From the NCBI GenBank assembly GCA_031769625.1, contig JAUIMM010001412.1:372001-436000 (forward strand): a stretch of 64,000 nt of DNA, given 5' to 3'. The translations under genes and the position numbers were made by a program. Origin of the DNA: Taudactylus pleione (taxonomy: Eukaryota; Chordata; Amphibia; Anura; Myobatrachidae). Below, one piece after another: positions 24,501 to 39,300 of this stretch. Every line of letters begins with the position of its first letter. Position 1 is the stretch's first letter. Below the pieces are notes generated by a model. The model saw nothing but the letters and a program-made list of their open reading frames with translations, was not told where the DNA came from and searched no databases.

Positions 24501-27500
24501 TAGGTGTGTATTGCCAGGCTTCCCTGTAATATGTGCCTGATACGGGTGTAGGGTGGCACTAGGTGTGTATTGCCAGGCTTCTTTGTAATATGTGCCTGAT
24601 ATGGGTGTAGTGTGTCAATAGGTGTGTATTGCCAGGCTTCCCTGTAATATGTGCCTGATACGGGTGTAGGGTGTCACTAGATGTGTATTGCCAGGCTTCC
24701 CTGTAATATGTACCTGATAGGGGTGTAGGGTGTCACTAGGTGTGTATTGCCAGGCTTCTTTGTAATATGTGCCTGAAATGGGTGTAGTGTGTCAATAGGT
24801 GTGTATTGCCAGGCTTCCCTGTAATATGTGCCTGATACGGGTGTAGGGTGTCACTAGATGTGTATTGCCAGGCTTCCCTGTAATATGTACCTGATAGGGG
24901 TGTAGTGTGGAACTAGGTGTGTATTGCCAGGCTTCCCTGTAATATGTGCCTGATACGGGTGTAGTGTGGCACTAGGTGTGTATTGCCAGGCTTCCCAGTA
25001 ATATGTGCCTGATACGGGTGTAGGGTGTCACTAGGTGTGTATTGCCAGGCTTCCCTGTAATATGTGTATGGGTGTAGTGTGTCACTAGGTGTGTATTGCC
25101 AGGCTCCCTGTAATATGTGCCTGATACGGGTGTAGGGTGTCACTAGTTGTGTATTGCCAGGCTTCCCTGTAATATGTGCATGATACGGGTGTAGGGTGTC
25201 ACTAGGTGTGTATTGCCAGGCTTCCCTGTAATATGTGCCTGATACGGGTGTAGGGTGTCACTAGATGTGTATTGCCAGGCTTCCCTGTAATATGTACCTG
25301 ATAGGGGTGTAGTGTGGAACTAGGTGTGTATTGCCAGGCTTCCCTGTAATATGTGCCTGATACGGGTGTAGTGTGGCACTAGGTGTGTATTGCCAGCCTT
25401 CCCAGTAATATGTGCCTGATACGGGTGTAGCGTGTCACTAGGTGTGTATTGCCAGGCTTCCCTGTAATATGTGTATGGGTGTAGTGTGTCACTAGGTGTG
25501 TATTGCCAGGCTCCCTGTAGTATGTGCCTGATACAGGTGTAGGGTGTCACTAGTTGTGTATTGCCAGGCTTCCCTGTAATATGTGCATGATACGGGTGTA
25601 GGGTGTCACTAGGTGTGTATTGCCAGGCTCCCCTGAAATATGTGCATGATACGGGTGTAGGGTGGCACTAGGTGTGTATTGCCAGGCTCCCCTGTAATAT
25701 GTGCCTGATACGGGTTTAGGGTGGCACTAGGTGTGTATTGCCAGGCTCCCCTGTAATATGTGCCTGATACGGGTGTAGGGTAGCACTAGGTGTGTATTGC
25801 CAGGCTTCCCTGTAATATGTGCCTGATACGGGTGTAGGGTGTCACTAGGTGTGTATTGCCGGGCTTCCCTGCGATATGTGCCTGATACGGGTGTAGTGTG
25901 TCACTAGGTGTGTATTGCCAGGCTTCCCTGCGATACGTGCCTGATACGGGTGTAGGGTGTCACTAGGTGTGTATTGCCAGGCTATCCTGTAATATGTGCC
26001 TGATACAGGTGTAGTGTGTCACTGGGTGTGTATTGCCAGGCTTCCCTGTAATATGTGCCTGAAATGGGTGTAGGGTGGCACTAGGTGTGTATTGCCGGGC
26101 TTCCCTGTAATATGTGCCTGATACGGGTGTAGTGTGTCACTGGGTGTGTATTGCCAGGCTTCCCTGCAATATGTGCCTGAAATGGGTGTAGGGTGGCACT
26201 AGGTGTGTATTGCCGGGCTTCCCTGTAATATGTGCCTGATACGGGTGTAGTGTGTCACTAGGTGTGTATTGCCGGGCTTCCCTGCAATATGTGCCTGAAA
26301 TGGGTGTAGGGTCGCACTAGGTGTGTATTGCCGGGCTTCCCTGTAATATGTGCCTGATACGGGTGTAGGGTGTCACTAGGTGTGTATTGCCGGGCTTCCC
26401 TGTAATATGTGCCTGATACGGGTGTAGGGTGTCACTAGGTGTGTATTGCCAGGCTCCCCTGCGATATGTGCCTGATACGGGTGTAGTGTGTCACTAGGTG
26501 TGTATTGCCAGGCTTCCCTGTAATATGTGCCTGATACGGGTGTAGGGTGTCACTAGGTGTGTATTGCCAGGCTTCTTTGTAATATGTGCCTGATACGGGT
26601 GTAGTGTGTCAATAGGTGTGTATTGCCAGGCTTCCCTGTAATATGTGCCTGATACGGGTGTAGGGTGTCACTAGATGTGTATTGCCAGGCTTCCCTGTAA
26701 TATGTGCCTGATACGGGTGTAGTGTGTCACTAGGTGTGCATTGCCAGGCTTCCCTGTAATGTGTCTGATACGGGTGTAGTGTGTCACTAGGTGTATATTG
26801 CCAGGCTTCCCTGTAATATGTGCCTGATACGGGTGTAGTGTGGCACTAGGTGTGTATTGCCAGGCTTCTCTGTAATATGTGCCTGATACGGGTGTAGGGT
26901 GTCACTAGGTGTATATTGCCAGGCTTCTCTGTAATATGTGCCTGATACGGGTGTAGGGTGTCACTAGGTGTGTATTGCCAGGCTTCCCTGTAATATGTGC
27001 CTGATACGGGTGTAGGGTGTCACTAGGTGTGTATTGCCAGGCTTCTTTGTAATATGTGCCTGAAACGGGTGTAGGGTGTCACTAGGTGTGTATTGCCAGG
27101 CTTCCCTGTAATATGTGCCTGATACGGGTGTAGGGTGTCACTAGGTGTGTATTGCCAGGTTCCCTGTAATATGTGCCTAATACGGGTGTAGGGTGTCACT
27201 AGGTGTGTATTGCCAGGGTTCCCTGTAATATGTGCCTGATACGGGTGTAGGGTGGCACTAGGTGTGTATTGCCGGGCTTCCCTGTAATATGTGCCTGATA
27301 CGGATGTAGGGTGTCACTAGGTGTGTATTGCCAGGCTTCCCTGTAATATGTGCCTGATACGGGTGTAGGGTGTCACTAGGTGTGTATTGCCAGGCTTCCC
27401 TGTAATATGTACCTGATAGGGGTGTCGTGTGGAACTAGGTGTGTATTGCCAGGCTTCCCTGTAATATGTGCCTGATACGGGTGTAGTGTGGCACTAGGTG

Positions 27501-29669
27501 TGTATTGCCAGGCTCCCCTGTAATATGTGTATGGGTGTAGTGTGTCACTAGGTGTGTATTGCCAGGCTCCCTGTAATATGTGCCTGATAGGGGTGTAGGG
27601 TGTCACTAGTTGTGTATTGCCAGGCTTCCCTGTAATATGTGCATGATACGGGTGTAGGGTGTCACTAGGTGTGTATTGCCAGGCTTCCCTGTAATATGTG
27701 CCTGATACGGGTGTAGTGTGTCACTAGGTGTGTATTGCCAGGCTTCTTTGTAATATGCGCCTGATACGGGTGTAGTGTGTCAATAGGTGTGTAGTGCCAG
27801 GCTTCCCTGTAATATGCGCCTGATACGGGTGTAGTGTGTCAATAGGTGTGTAGTGCCAGGCTTCCCTGTAATATGTGCCTGATACGGGTGTAGGGTGTCA
27901 CTAGGTGTGTATTGCGAGGCTTCCCTGTAATATGTACCTGATACGGGTGTAGTGTGGCACTAGGTGTGTATTGCCAGGCTTCCCTGTAATATGTGCCTGA
28001 TACGGGTGTAGTGTGGCACTAGGTGTGTAGTGCCAGGCTTCCCTGTAATATGTGCCTGATACGGGTGTAGTGTGGCACTAGGTGTGTATTGACAGGCTTC
28101 CCTGTAATATGTGCCTGATACGGGTGTAGTGTGTCACTAGGTGTGTATTGCCAGGCTTCCCTGTAATATGTGCCTGATACGGGTTTAGGGTGGCACTAGG
28201 TGTGTATTGCAAGGCTCCCCTGTAATATGTGCCTGATACGGGTGTAGGGTGGCACTAGGTGTGTATTGCCAGGCTTCTTTGTAATATGCGCCTGATACGG
28301 GTGTAGTGTGTCACTAGGTGTGTATTGCCAGGCTTCTTTGTAATATGCGCCTGATACGGGTGTAGTGTGTCAATAGGTGTGTAGTGCCAGGCTTCCCTGT
28401 AATATGCGCCTGATACGGGTGTAGTGTGTCAATAGGTGTGTAGTGCCAGGCTTCCCTGTAATATGTGCCTGATACGGGTGTAGGGTGTCACTAGGTGTGT
28501 ATTGCCAGGCTTCCCTGTAATATGTACCTGATACGGGTGTAGTGTGGCACTAGGTGTGTATTGCCAGGCTTCCCTGTAATATGTGCCTGATACGGGTGTA
28601 GTGTGGCACTAGGTGTGTAGTGCCAGGCTTCCCTGTAATATGTGCCTGATACGGGTGTAGTGTGGCACTAGGTGTGTATTGACAGGCTTCCCTGTAATAT
28701 GTGCCTGATACGGGTGTAGTGTGGCACTAGGTGTGTATTGCCAGGCTTCCCTGTAATATGTGCCTGATACGGGTGTAGGGTGTCACTAGGTGTGTATTGC
28801 CAGGCTCCCCTGTAATATGTGCCTGATACGGGTGTAGTGTTTCTCTAGGTGTGTATTGCCAGGCTTCCCTGTAATATGTGCCTGATACGGGTGTAGGGTG
28901 TCACTAGGTGTGTATTGCCAGGCTTCCCTGTAATATGTACCTGATAGGGGTGTCGTGTGGAACTAGGTGTGTATTGCCAGGCTTCCCTGTAATATGTGCC
29001 TGATACGGGTGTAGTGTGGCACTAGGTGTGTATTGCCAGGCTCCCCTGTAATATGTGTATGGGTGTAGTGTGTCACTAGGTGTGTATTGCCAGGCTCCCT
29101 GTAATATGTGCCTGATAGGGGTGTAGGGTGTCACTAGTTGTGTATTGCCAGGCTTCCCTGTAATATGTGCATGATACGGGTGTAGGGTGTCACTAGGTGT
29201 GTATTGCCAGGCTTCCCTGTAATATGTGCCTGATACGGGTGTAGTGTGTCACTAGGTGTGTATTGCCAGGCTTCTTTGTAATATGCGCCTGATACGGGTG
29301 TAGTGTGTCAATAGGTGTGTAGTGCCAGGCTTCCCTGTAATATGCGCCTGATACGGGTGTAGTGTGTCAATAGGTGTGTAGTGCCAGGCTTCCCTGTAAT
29401 ATGTGCCTGATACGGGTGTAGGGTGTCACTAGGTGTGTATTGCGAGGCTTCCCTGTAATATGTACCTGATACGGGTGTAGTGTGGCACTAGGTGTGTATT
29501 GCCAGGCTTCCCTGTAATATGTGCCTGATACGGGTGTAGTGTGGCACTAGGTGTGTAGTGCCAGGCTTCCCTGTAATATGTGCCTGATACGGGTGTAGTG
29601 TGGCACTAGGTGTGTATTGACAGGCTTCCCTGTAATATGTGCCTGATACGGGTGTAGTGTGTCACTAGG
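15530..29669. repeat. 14.1-kb higher-order block, copy 1
   Basis: Corresponding positions in the next block lie 14136 bp away at 16473, 14077 at 19288, 14018 at 20697, 13902 at 22395-23324, 13784 at 24913 and 14250 at 25320 and 27376. The steps between these offsets are multiples of 59 bp, apart from one 466-bp step that equals eight monomers including the shortened 54/58 pair. Left of about 15530 the match to the second copy stops, as TCCCCTGAAATATTTGCATG meets a different monomer. Point differences between copies are sparse. Confidence 0.8.
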
Positions 29670-30367
29670 TGTGTATTGCCAGGCTTCCCTGTAATATGTG
29701 CCTGATACGGGTTTAGGGTGGCACTAGGTGTGTATTGCAAGGCTCCCCTGTAATATGTGCCTGATACGGGTGTAGGGTGGCACTAGGTGTGTATTGCCAG
29801 GCTTCTTTGTAATATGCGCCTGATACGGGTGTAGTGTGTCACTAGGTGTGTATTGCCAGGCTTCTTTGTAATATGCGCCTGATACGGGTGTAGTGTGTCA
29901 ATAGGTGTGTAGTGCCAGGCTTCCCTGTAATATGCGCCTGATACGGGTGTAGTGTGTCAATAGGTGTGTAGTGCCAGGCTTCCCTGTAATATGTGCCTGA
30001 TACGGGTGTAGGGTGTCACTAGGTGTGTATTGCCAGGCTTCCCTGTAATATGTACCTGATACGGGTGTAGTGTGGCACTAGGTGTGTATTGCCAGGCTTC
30101 CCTGTAATATGTGCCTGATACGGGTGTAGTGTGGCACTAGGTGTGTAGTGCCAGGCTTCCCTGTAATATGTGCCTGATACGGGTGTAGTGTGGCACTAGG
30201 TGTGTATTGACAGGCTTCCCTGTAATATGTGCCTGATACGGGTGTAGTGTGGCACTAGGTGTGTATTGCCAGGCTTCCCTGTAATATGTGCCTGATACGG
30301 GTGTAGGGTGTCACTAGGTGTGTATTGCCAGGCTCCCCTGTAATATGTGCCTGATACGGGTGTAGTG
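27312..30367. repeat. 1528-bp tandem duplication inside the 14-kb structure
   Basis: Block 27312-28839 recurs as 28840-30367 at an offset of exactly 1528 bp, which is 26 x 59 minus 6. Both copies carry the rare GGGGTGTCGTGTGGAACTAG monomer, the TTGCGAGG or TTGACAGG monomers and a GTTTCTCTAGG monomer. The duplication straddles the junction between the two 14.1-kb copies, and only one version of the TCGTG monomer follows in copy 2 (near 41675). Confidence 0.85.
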
Positions 30368-33300
30368 TTTCTCTAGGTGTGTATTGCCAGGCTCCCCTAA
30401 AATATGTGCATGATATTGGTGTAGGGTGTCACTAGGTGTGTATTGCCAGGCTTCCCTGTAATTTGTGCCTGATACGGGTTTAGTGTGTCACTAGGTGTGT
30501 ATTGCAAGGCTCCCCTGTAATATGTGCCTGATACGGGTGTAGGGTGTCACTAGGTGTGTATTGCCAGGCTTCCCTGTAATATGTGCCTGATACGGGTGTA
30601 GGGTGTCACTAAGTGTGTATTGCCAGGCTCCCCTGTAATATGCGCCTGATACGGGTGTAGTGTGGCAATAGGTGTGTATTGCCAGGCTTCCCTGTAATAT
30701 GTGCCTGATACGGGTGTAGTGTGGCACTAGGTGTGTATTGCCAGGCTTCCCTGTAATATGTGTATGGGTGTAGTGTGTCACTAGGTGTGTATTGCCAAGC
30801 TCCCTGTAATATGTGCCTGATACGGGTGTAGGGTGTCACTAGGTGTGTATTGCCAGGCTTCCCTGTAATATGTGCCTGATACGGGTGTAGGGTGTCACTA
30901 GGAGTGCATTGCCAGGCTTCCCTGTAATATGTGCCTGATACGGGTCTAGGGTGTCACAAGGTGTGTATTGCCAGGCTTCCCTGTAATATGTGCCTGATAC
31001 GGTAGGGTGTCACAAGGTGTGTATTGCCAGGCTTCCCTGTAATATGTGCATGATACGGGTGTAGGGTGTCACTAGGAGTGTATTGCCAGGCTTCCCTGTA
31101 ATATGTGCCTGATACGGGTGTAGGGTGTCACTAGGTGTGTATTGCCAGGCTCCCCTGTAATATGCGCCTGATACGGGTGTAGTGTGTCACTAGGTGTGTA
31201 TTGCCAGGCTTCTTTGTAATATGTGCCTGATACGGGTGTAGGGTGTCACTAGGTGTGTATTGCCAGGCTTCCCTGTAATATGTGCCTGATACGGGTGTAG
31301 TGTGTCACTAGGTGTGTATTGCCAGGCTTCCCTGTAATATGTGCCTGATACGGGTGTAGGGTGGCACTAGGTGTGTATTGCCAGGCTTCTTTGTAATATG
31401 TGCCTGATATGGGTGTAGTGTGTCAATAGGTGTGTATTGCCAGGCTTCCCTGTAATATGTGCCTGATACGGGTGTAGGGTGTCACTAGGTGTGTATTGCT
31501 AGGCTTCCCTGAAATATGTACCTGATACGGGTGTAGGGTGTCACTAGGAGTGTATTGCCAGGCTTCCCTGTAATATGTGCCTGATACGGGTGTAGGGTGT
31601 CACTAGGTGTGTATTGCCAGGCTCCCCTGTAATATGCGCCTGATACGGGTGTAGTGTGTCACTAGGTGTGTATTGCCAGGCTTCTTTGTAATATGCGCCT
31701 GATACGGGTGTAGTGTGTCAATAGGTGTGTATTGCCAGGCTTCTTTGTAATATGCGCCTGATACGGGTGTAGTGTGTCACTAGGTGTGTATTGCCAGGCT
31801 TCCCTGTAATATGCGCCTGATACGGGTGTAGTGTGTCACTAGGTGTGTATTTCCAGGCTTCTTTGTAATATGTGCCTGATACGGGTGTAGTGTGTCAATA
31901 GGTGTGTAGTGCCAGGCTTCCCTGTAATATGTGCCTGATACGGGTGTAGGGTGTCACTAGGTGTGTATTGCCAGGCTTCCCTGTAATGTGTCTGATACGG
32001 GTGTAGTGTGTCACTAGCTGTGATTTGCCAGGCTTCCCTGCGATACGTGCCTGATAAGGGTGTAGGGTGTCACTAGGTGTGTAATGCCAGGCTTCCCTGT
32101 AATATGTGCCTGATACGGGTGTAGTGTGGAACTAGGTGTGTATTGCCAGGCTTCCCTGTAATATGTGCCTGATACGGGTGTAGTGTGGCACTAGGTGTGT
32201 ATTGCCAGGCTTCCCAGTAATATGTGCCTGATACGGGTGTAGGGTGTCACTAGGTGTGTATTGCCAGGCTTCCCTGTAATATGTGTATGGGTGTAGTGTG
32301 TCACTAGGTGTGTATTGCCAGGCTCCCTGTAATATGTGCCTGATACGGGTGTAGGGTGTCACTAGTTGTGTATTGCCAGGCTTCCCTGTAATATGTGCAT
32401 GATACGGGTGTAGGGTGTCACTAGGTGTGTATTGCCAGGCTTCCCTGTAATATGTGGCTGATATGGGTGTAGGGTGTCACTAGGTGTGTATTGCCAGGCT
32501 TCCCTGTAATATGTGCCTGATACGGGTTTAGGGTGGCACTAGGTGTGTATTGCAAGGCTCCCCTGTAATATGTGCCTGATACGGGTGTAGGGTGGCACTA
32601 GGTGTGTATTGCCAGGCTTCTTTGTAATATGCGCCTGACACGGGTGTAGTGTGTCAATAGGTGTGTATTGCCAGGCTTCCCTGTAATATGTGCCTGATAC
32701 GGGTGTAGTGTGTCACTAGGTGTGTATTGCCAGGCTTCTTTGTAATATGCGCCTGATACGGGTGTAGTGTGTCAATAGGTGTGTAGTGCCAGGCTTCCCT
32801 GTAATATGTGCCTGATACGGGTGTAGTGTGTTAATAGGTGTGTAGTGCCAGGCTTCCCTGTAATATGTGCCTGATACGGGTGTAGGGTGTCACTAGGTGT
32901 GTATTGCGAGGCTTCCCTGTAATATGTACCTGATACGGGTGTAGTGTGGCACTAGGTGTGTATTGCCAGGCTTCCCTGTAATATGTGCCTGATACAGGTG
33001 TAGTGTGGCACTAGGTGTGTAGTGCCAGGCTTCCCTGTAATATGTGCATGATACGGGTGTAGTGTGGCACTAGGTGTGTATTGACAGGCTTCCCTGTAAT
33101 ATGTGCCTGATACGGGTGTAGTGTGGCACTAGGTGTGTATTGCCAGGCTTCCCTGTAATATGTGCCTGATACGGGTGTAGGGTGTCACTAGGTGTGTATT
33201 GCCAGGCTCCCCTGTAATATGTGCCTGATACGGGTGTAGTGTTTCTCTAGGTGTGTATTGCCAGGCTCCCCTAAAATATGTGCATGATACGGGTGTAGGG

Positions 33301-36300
33301 TGTCACTAGGTGTGTATTGCCAGGCTTCCCTGTAATTTGTGCCTGATACGGGTTTAGTGTGTCACTAGGTGTGTATTGCAAGGCTCCCCTGTAATATGTG
33401 CCTGATACGGGTGTAGGGTGTCACTAGGTGTGTATTGCCAGGCTTCCCTGTAATATGTACCTGATACGGGTGTAGTGTGGCACTAGGTGTGTATTGCCAG
33501 GCTTCCCTGTAATATGTGTATGGGTGTAGTGTGTCACTAGGTGTGTATTGCCAAGCTCCCTGTAATATGTGCCTGATACGGGTGTAGGGTGTCACTAGGT
33601 GTGTATTGCCAGGCTTCCCTGTAATATGTGCATGATACGGGTGTAGGGTGTCACTAGGAGTGTATTGCCAGGCTTCCCTGTAATATGTGCCTGATACGGG
33701 TGTAGGGTGTCACTAGGTGTGTATTGCCAGGCTCCCCTGTAATATGCGCCTGATACGGGAGTAGTGTGTCACTAGGTGTGTATTGCCAGGCTTCTTTGTA
33801 ATATGCGCCTGATAACGGGTGTAGTGTGTCAATAGGTGTGTATTGCCAGGCGTCCCTGTAATATGTGCCTGATACGGGTGTAGTGTGTCACTAGGTGTGT
33901 ATTGCCAGGCTTCCCTGTAATATGCGCCTGATACGGGTGTAGTGTGTCAATAGGTGTGTATTGCCAGGCTTCCCTGTAATATGTGCCTGATACGGGTGTA
34001 GTGTGTCACTAGGTGTGTATTGCCAGGCTTCCCTGTAATATGCGCCTGATACGGGTGTAGTGTGTCACTAGGTGTGTATTGCCAGGCTTCTTTGTAATAT
34101 GTGCCTGATACGGGTGTAGTGTGTCAATAGGTGTGTAGTGCCAGGCTTCTTTGTAATATGTGCCTGATACGGGTGTAGGGTGTCACTAGGTGTGTATTGC
34201 CAGGCTTCCCTGTAATATGTGCCTGATACGGGTGTAGTGTGTCACTAGGTGTGCATTGCCAGGCTTCCCTGTAATGTGTCTGATACGGGTGTAGTGTGTC
34301 ACTAGGTGTGTATTGCCAGGCTTCCCTGTAATATGTGCCTGATACGGGTGTAGTGTGTCACTAGGTGTGTATTGCCAGGCTTCCCTGTAATATGCGCCTG
34401 ATACGGGTGTAGTGTGTCACTAGGTGTGTATTGCCAGGCTTCCCTGTAATATGCGCCTGATACGGGTGTAGTGTGTCACTAGGTGTGTATTGCCAGGCTT
34501 CCCTGTAATATGTGCCTGATACGGGTGTAGGGTGGCACTAGGTGTGTATTGCCAGGATTCTTTGTAATATGTGCCTGATATGGGTGTAGTGTGTCAATAT
34601 GTGTGTATTGCCAGGCTTCCCTGTAATATGTGCCTGATACGGGTGTAGGGTGTCACTAGGTGTGTATTGCTAGGCTTCCCTGAAATATGTACCTGATAGG
34701 GGTGTAGTGTGGAACTAGGTGTGTATTGCCAGGCTTCCCTGTAATATGTGCCTGATACGGGTGTAGTGTGGCACTAGGTGTGTATTTCCAGGCTTCCCTG
34801 TAATATGTGCCTGATACGGGTGTAGGGTGTCACTAGGTGTGTATTGCCAGGCTTCCCTGTAATATGTGTATGGGTGTAGTGTGTCACTAGGTGTGTATTG
34901 CCAGGCTCCCTGTAATATGTGCCTGATACGGGTGTAGGGTGTCACTAGGTGTGCATTGCCGGGCTTCCCTGTAATATGTGCCTGATACGGGTGTAGTGTG
35001 TCACTAGGTGTGTATTGCCAGGCTTCCCTGTAATATGTGCCTGATGCGGGTGTAGGGTGTCACTAGGTGTGTATTGCCAGTCTTCCCTGTAATATGTGCC
35101 TGATACGGGTGTATGGTGGCACTAGGTGTGTATTGCCAGGCTTCCCTGTAATATGTGCCTGATACGGGTGTAGGGTGTCACTAGGTGTGTATTGCCAGGC
35201 TTCCCTGTAATATGTGCCTGATACGGGTGTAGGGTGGCACTAGGTGTGTATTGCCGGGCTTCCCTGTAATATGTGCCTGATACGGGTGTAGGGTGTCACT
35301 AGGTGTGTATTGCCAGGCTTCCCTGTAATATGTGCCTGATACGGGTGTAGGGTGTCACTAGGTGTGAATTGCCAGGCTCCCCTGTAATATGTGCCTGATA
35401 CGGGTTTAGGGTGTCACTAGGTGTGTATTGCCAGGCTCCCCTGTAATATGTGCCTGATACGGGTGTAGTGTGTCACTAGGTGTGTATTGCCAGGCTTCCC
35501 TGTAATATGCGCCTGATACGGGTGTAGTGTGTCACTAGGTGTGTATTGCCAGGCTTCCCTGTAATATGTGCCTGATACGGGTGTAGGGTGGCACTAGGTG
35601 TGTATTGCCAGGCTTCTTTGTAATATGTGCCTGATATGGGTGTAGTGTGTCAATAGGTGTGTATTGCCAGGCTTCCCTGTAATATGTGCCTGATACGGGT
35701 GTAGGGTGTCACTAGATGTGTATTGCCAGGCTTCCCTGTAATATGTACCTGATAGGGGTGTAGTGTGGAAGTAGGTGTGTATTGCCAGGCTTCCCTGTAA
35801 TATGTGCCTGATACGGGTGTAGTGTGGCACTAGGTGTGTATTGCCAGGCTTCCCAGTAATCTGTGCCTGATACGGGAGTAGGGTGTCACTAGGTGTGTAT
35901 TGCCAGGCTTCCCTGTAATATGTGCCTGATACGGGTGTAGGGTGGCACTAGGTGTGTATTGCCAGGCTTCCCTGTAATATGTGTATGGGTGTAGTGTGTC
36001 ACTAGGTGTGTATTGCCAGGCTTCCCTGTAATATGTGCCTGATACGGGTGTAGGGTGTCACTAGTTGTGTATTGCCAGGCTTCCCTGTAATATGTGCATG
36101 ATACGGGTGTAGGGTGTCACTAGGTGTGTATTGCCAGGCTTCTTTGTAATATGTGCCTGATATGGGTGTAGTGTGTCAATAGGTGTGTATTGCCAGGCTT
36201 CCCTGTAATATGTGCCTGATATGGGTGTAGTGTGTCACTAGGTGTGTATTGCCAGGCTTCCCTGTAATATGTACCTGATAGGGGTGTAGTGTGGAACTAG

Positions 36301-39300
36301 GTGTGTATTGCCAGGCTTCCCTGTAATATGTGCCTGATACGGGTGTAGTGTGGCACTAGGTGTGTATTGCCAGGCTTCCCAGTAATATGTGCCTGATACG
36401 GGTGTAGGGTGTCACTAGGTGTGTATTGCCAGGCTTCCCTGTAATATGTGTATGGGTGTAGTGTGTCACTAGGTGTGTATTGCCAGGCTCCCTGTAGTAT
36501 GTGCCTGATACAGGTGTAGTGTGTCACTGGGTGTGTATTGCCAGGCTTCCCTGTAATATGTGCCTGATACGGGTGTAGGGTGTCACTAGGTGTGTATTGC
36601 CAGGCTTCCCTGTAATATGTGCCTGATACGGGTGTAGGGTGTCACTAGGTGTGTATTGCCAGGCTTCCCTGTAATATGTGCCTGATATGGGTGTAGGGTG
36701 TCACTAGGTGTGTACTGCCAGGCTTCCCTGTAATATGTGCCTGATATGGGTGTAGTGTGGAACTAGGTGTGTATTGCCAGGCTTCCCTGTAATATGTGCC
36801 TGATACGGGTGTAGTGTGGCACTAGGTGTGTATTGCCAGGCTTCCCAGTAATATGTGCCTGATACGGGTGTAGGGTGTCACTAGGTGTGTATTGCCAAGC
36901 TTCCCTGTAATATGTGTATGGGTGTAGTGTGTCACTAGGTGTGTATTGCCAGGCTCCCTGTAGTATGTGCCTGATACAGGTGTAGTGTGTCACTGGGTGT
37001 GTATTGCCAGGCTTCCCTGTAATATGTGCCTGATACGGGTGTAGGGTGTCACTAGGTGTGTATTGCCAGGCTTCCCTGTAATATGCGCCTGATACGGGTG
37101 TAGTGTGTCACTAGGTGTGTATTGCCAGGCTTCTTTGTAATATGCGCCTGATACGGGTGTAGTGTGTCACTAGGTGTGTATTGCCAGGCTTCTTTGTAAT
37201 ATGCGCCTGATACGGGTGTAGTGTGTCAATAGGTGTGTAGTGCCAGGCTTCCCTGTAATATGTGCCTGATACGGGTGTAGGGTGTCACTAGGTGTGTATT
37301 GCCAGGCTTCTTTGTAATATGTGCCTGATACGGGTGTAGTGTGTCACTAGGTGTGTATTGCCAGGCTTCCCTGTAATATGTGTATGGGTGTAGTGTGTCA
37401 CTAGGTGTGTATTGCCAGGCTCCCTGTAGTATGTGCCTGATACAGGTGTAGTGTGTCACTGGGTGTGTATTGCCAGGCTTCCCTGTAATATGTGCCTGAT
37501 ACGGGTGTAGGGTGTCACTAGGTGTGTATTGCCAGGCTTCCCTGTAATATGTGCCTGATACGGGTGTAGGGTGTCACTAGGTGTGTATTGCCAGGCTTCC
37601 CTGTAATATGTGCCTGATACGGGTGTAGGGTGTCACTAGGTGTGTATTGCCAGGCTTCCCTGTAATATGTGCCTGATACGGGTGTAGGGTGTCACTAGGT
37701 GTGTAGTGCCAGGCTTCCCTGTAATATGTGCCTGATACGGGTGTAGGGTGTCACTAGGTGTGTATTGCCAGGCTTCTCTGTAATATGTGCCTGATACGGG
37801 TGTAGGGTGTCACTAGGTGTATATTGCCAGGCTTCTCTGTAATATGTGCCTGATATGGGTGTAGGGTGTCACTAGGTGTGTATTGCCAGGCTTCCCTGTA
37901 ATATGTGCCTGATACGGGTGTAGGGTGTCACTAGGTGTGTATTGCCAGGCTTCTTTGTAATATGTGCCTGAAACGGGTGTAGGGTGTCACTAGGTGTGTA
38001 TTGCCAGGTTCCCTGTAATATGTGCCTAATACGGGTGTAGGGTGTCACTAGGTGTGTATTGCCAGGGTTCCCTGTAATATGTGCCTGATACGGGTGTAGG
38101 GTGGCACTAGGTGTGTATTGCCGGGCTTCCCTGTAATATGTGCCTGATACGGATGTAGGGTGTCACTAGGTGTGTATTGCCAGGCTTCCCTGTAATATGT
38201 GCCTGATACGGGTGTAGTGTGTCACTAGGTGTGAATTGCCAGGCTCCCCTGTAATATGTGCCTGATACGGGTTTAGGGTGTCACTAGGTGTGTATTGCCA
38301 GGCTTCCCTGTAATATGTGCCTGATACGGGTGTAGTGTGTCACTAGCTGTGATTTGCCAGGCTTCCCTGCGATACGTGCCTGATACGGGTGTAGTGTGTC
38401 ACTAGGTGTGTATTGCCAGGCTTCCCTGTAATATGCGCCTGATACGGGTGTAGTGTGTCACTAGGTGTGTATTGCCAGGCTTCCCTGTAATATGTGCCTG
38501 ATACGGGTGTAGGGTGGCACTAGGTGTGTATTGCCAGGCTTCTTTGTAATATGTGCCTGATATGGGTGTAGTGTGTCAATAGGTGTGTATTGCCAGGCTT
38601 CCCTGTAATATGTGCCTGATACGGGTGTAGGGTGTCACTAGATGTGTATTGCCAGGCTTCCCTGTAATATGTACCTGATAGGGGTGTAGTGTGGAACTAG
38701 GTGTGTATTGCCAGGCTTCCCTGTAATATGTGCCTGATACGGGTGTAGTGTGGCACTAGGTGTGTATTGCCAGGCTTCCCAGTAATATGTGCCTGATACG
38801 GGTGTAGGGTGTCACTAGGTGTGTATTGCCAGGCTTCCCTGTAATATGTGTATGGGTGTAGTGTGTCACTAGGTGTGTATTGCCAGGCTCCCTGTAATAT
38901 GTGCCTGATACGGGTGTAGGGTGTCACTAGTTGTGTATTGCCAGGCTTCCCTGTAATATGTGCATGATACGGGTGTAGGGTGTCACTAGGTGTGTATTGC
39001 CAGGCTTCTTTGTAATATGTGCCTGAAATGGGTGTAGTGTGTCAATAGGTGTGTATTGCCAGGCTTCCCTGTAATATGTGCCTGATACGGGTGTAGGGTG
39101 TCACTAGATGTGTATTGCCAGGCTTCCCTGTAATATGTACCTGATAGGGGTGTAGTGTGGAACTAGGTGTGTATTGCCAGGCTTCCCTGTAATATGTGCC
39201 TGATACGGGTGTAGTGTGGCACTAGGTGTGTATTGCCAGGCTTCCCAGTAATATGTGCCTGATACGGGTGTAGGGTGTCACTAGGTGTGTATTGCCAGGC

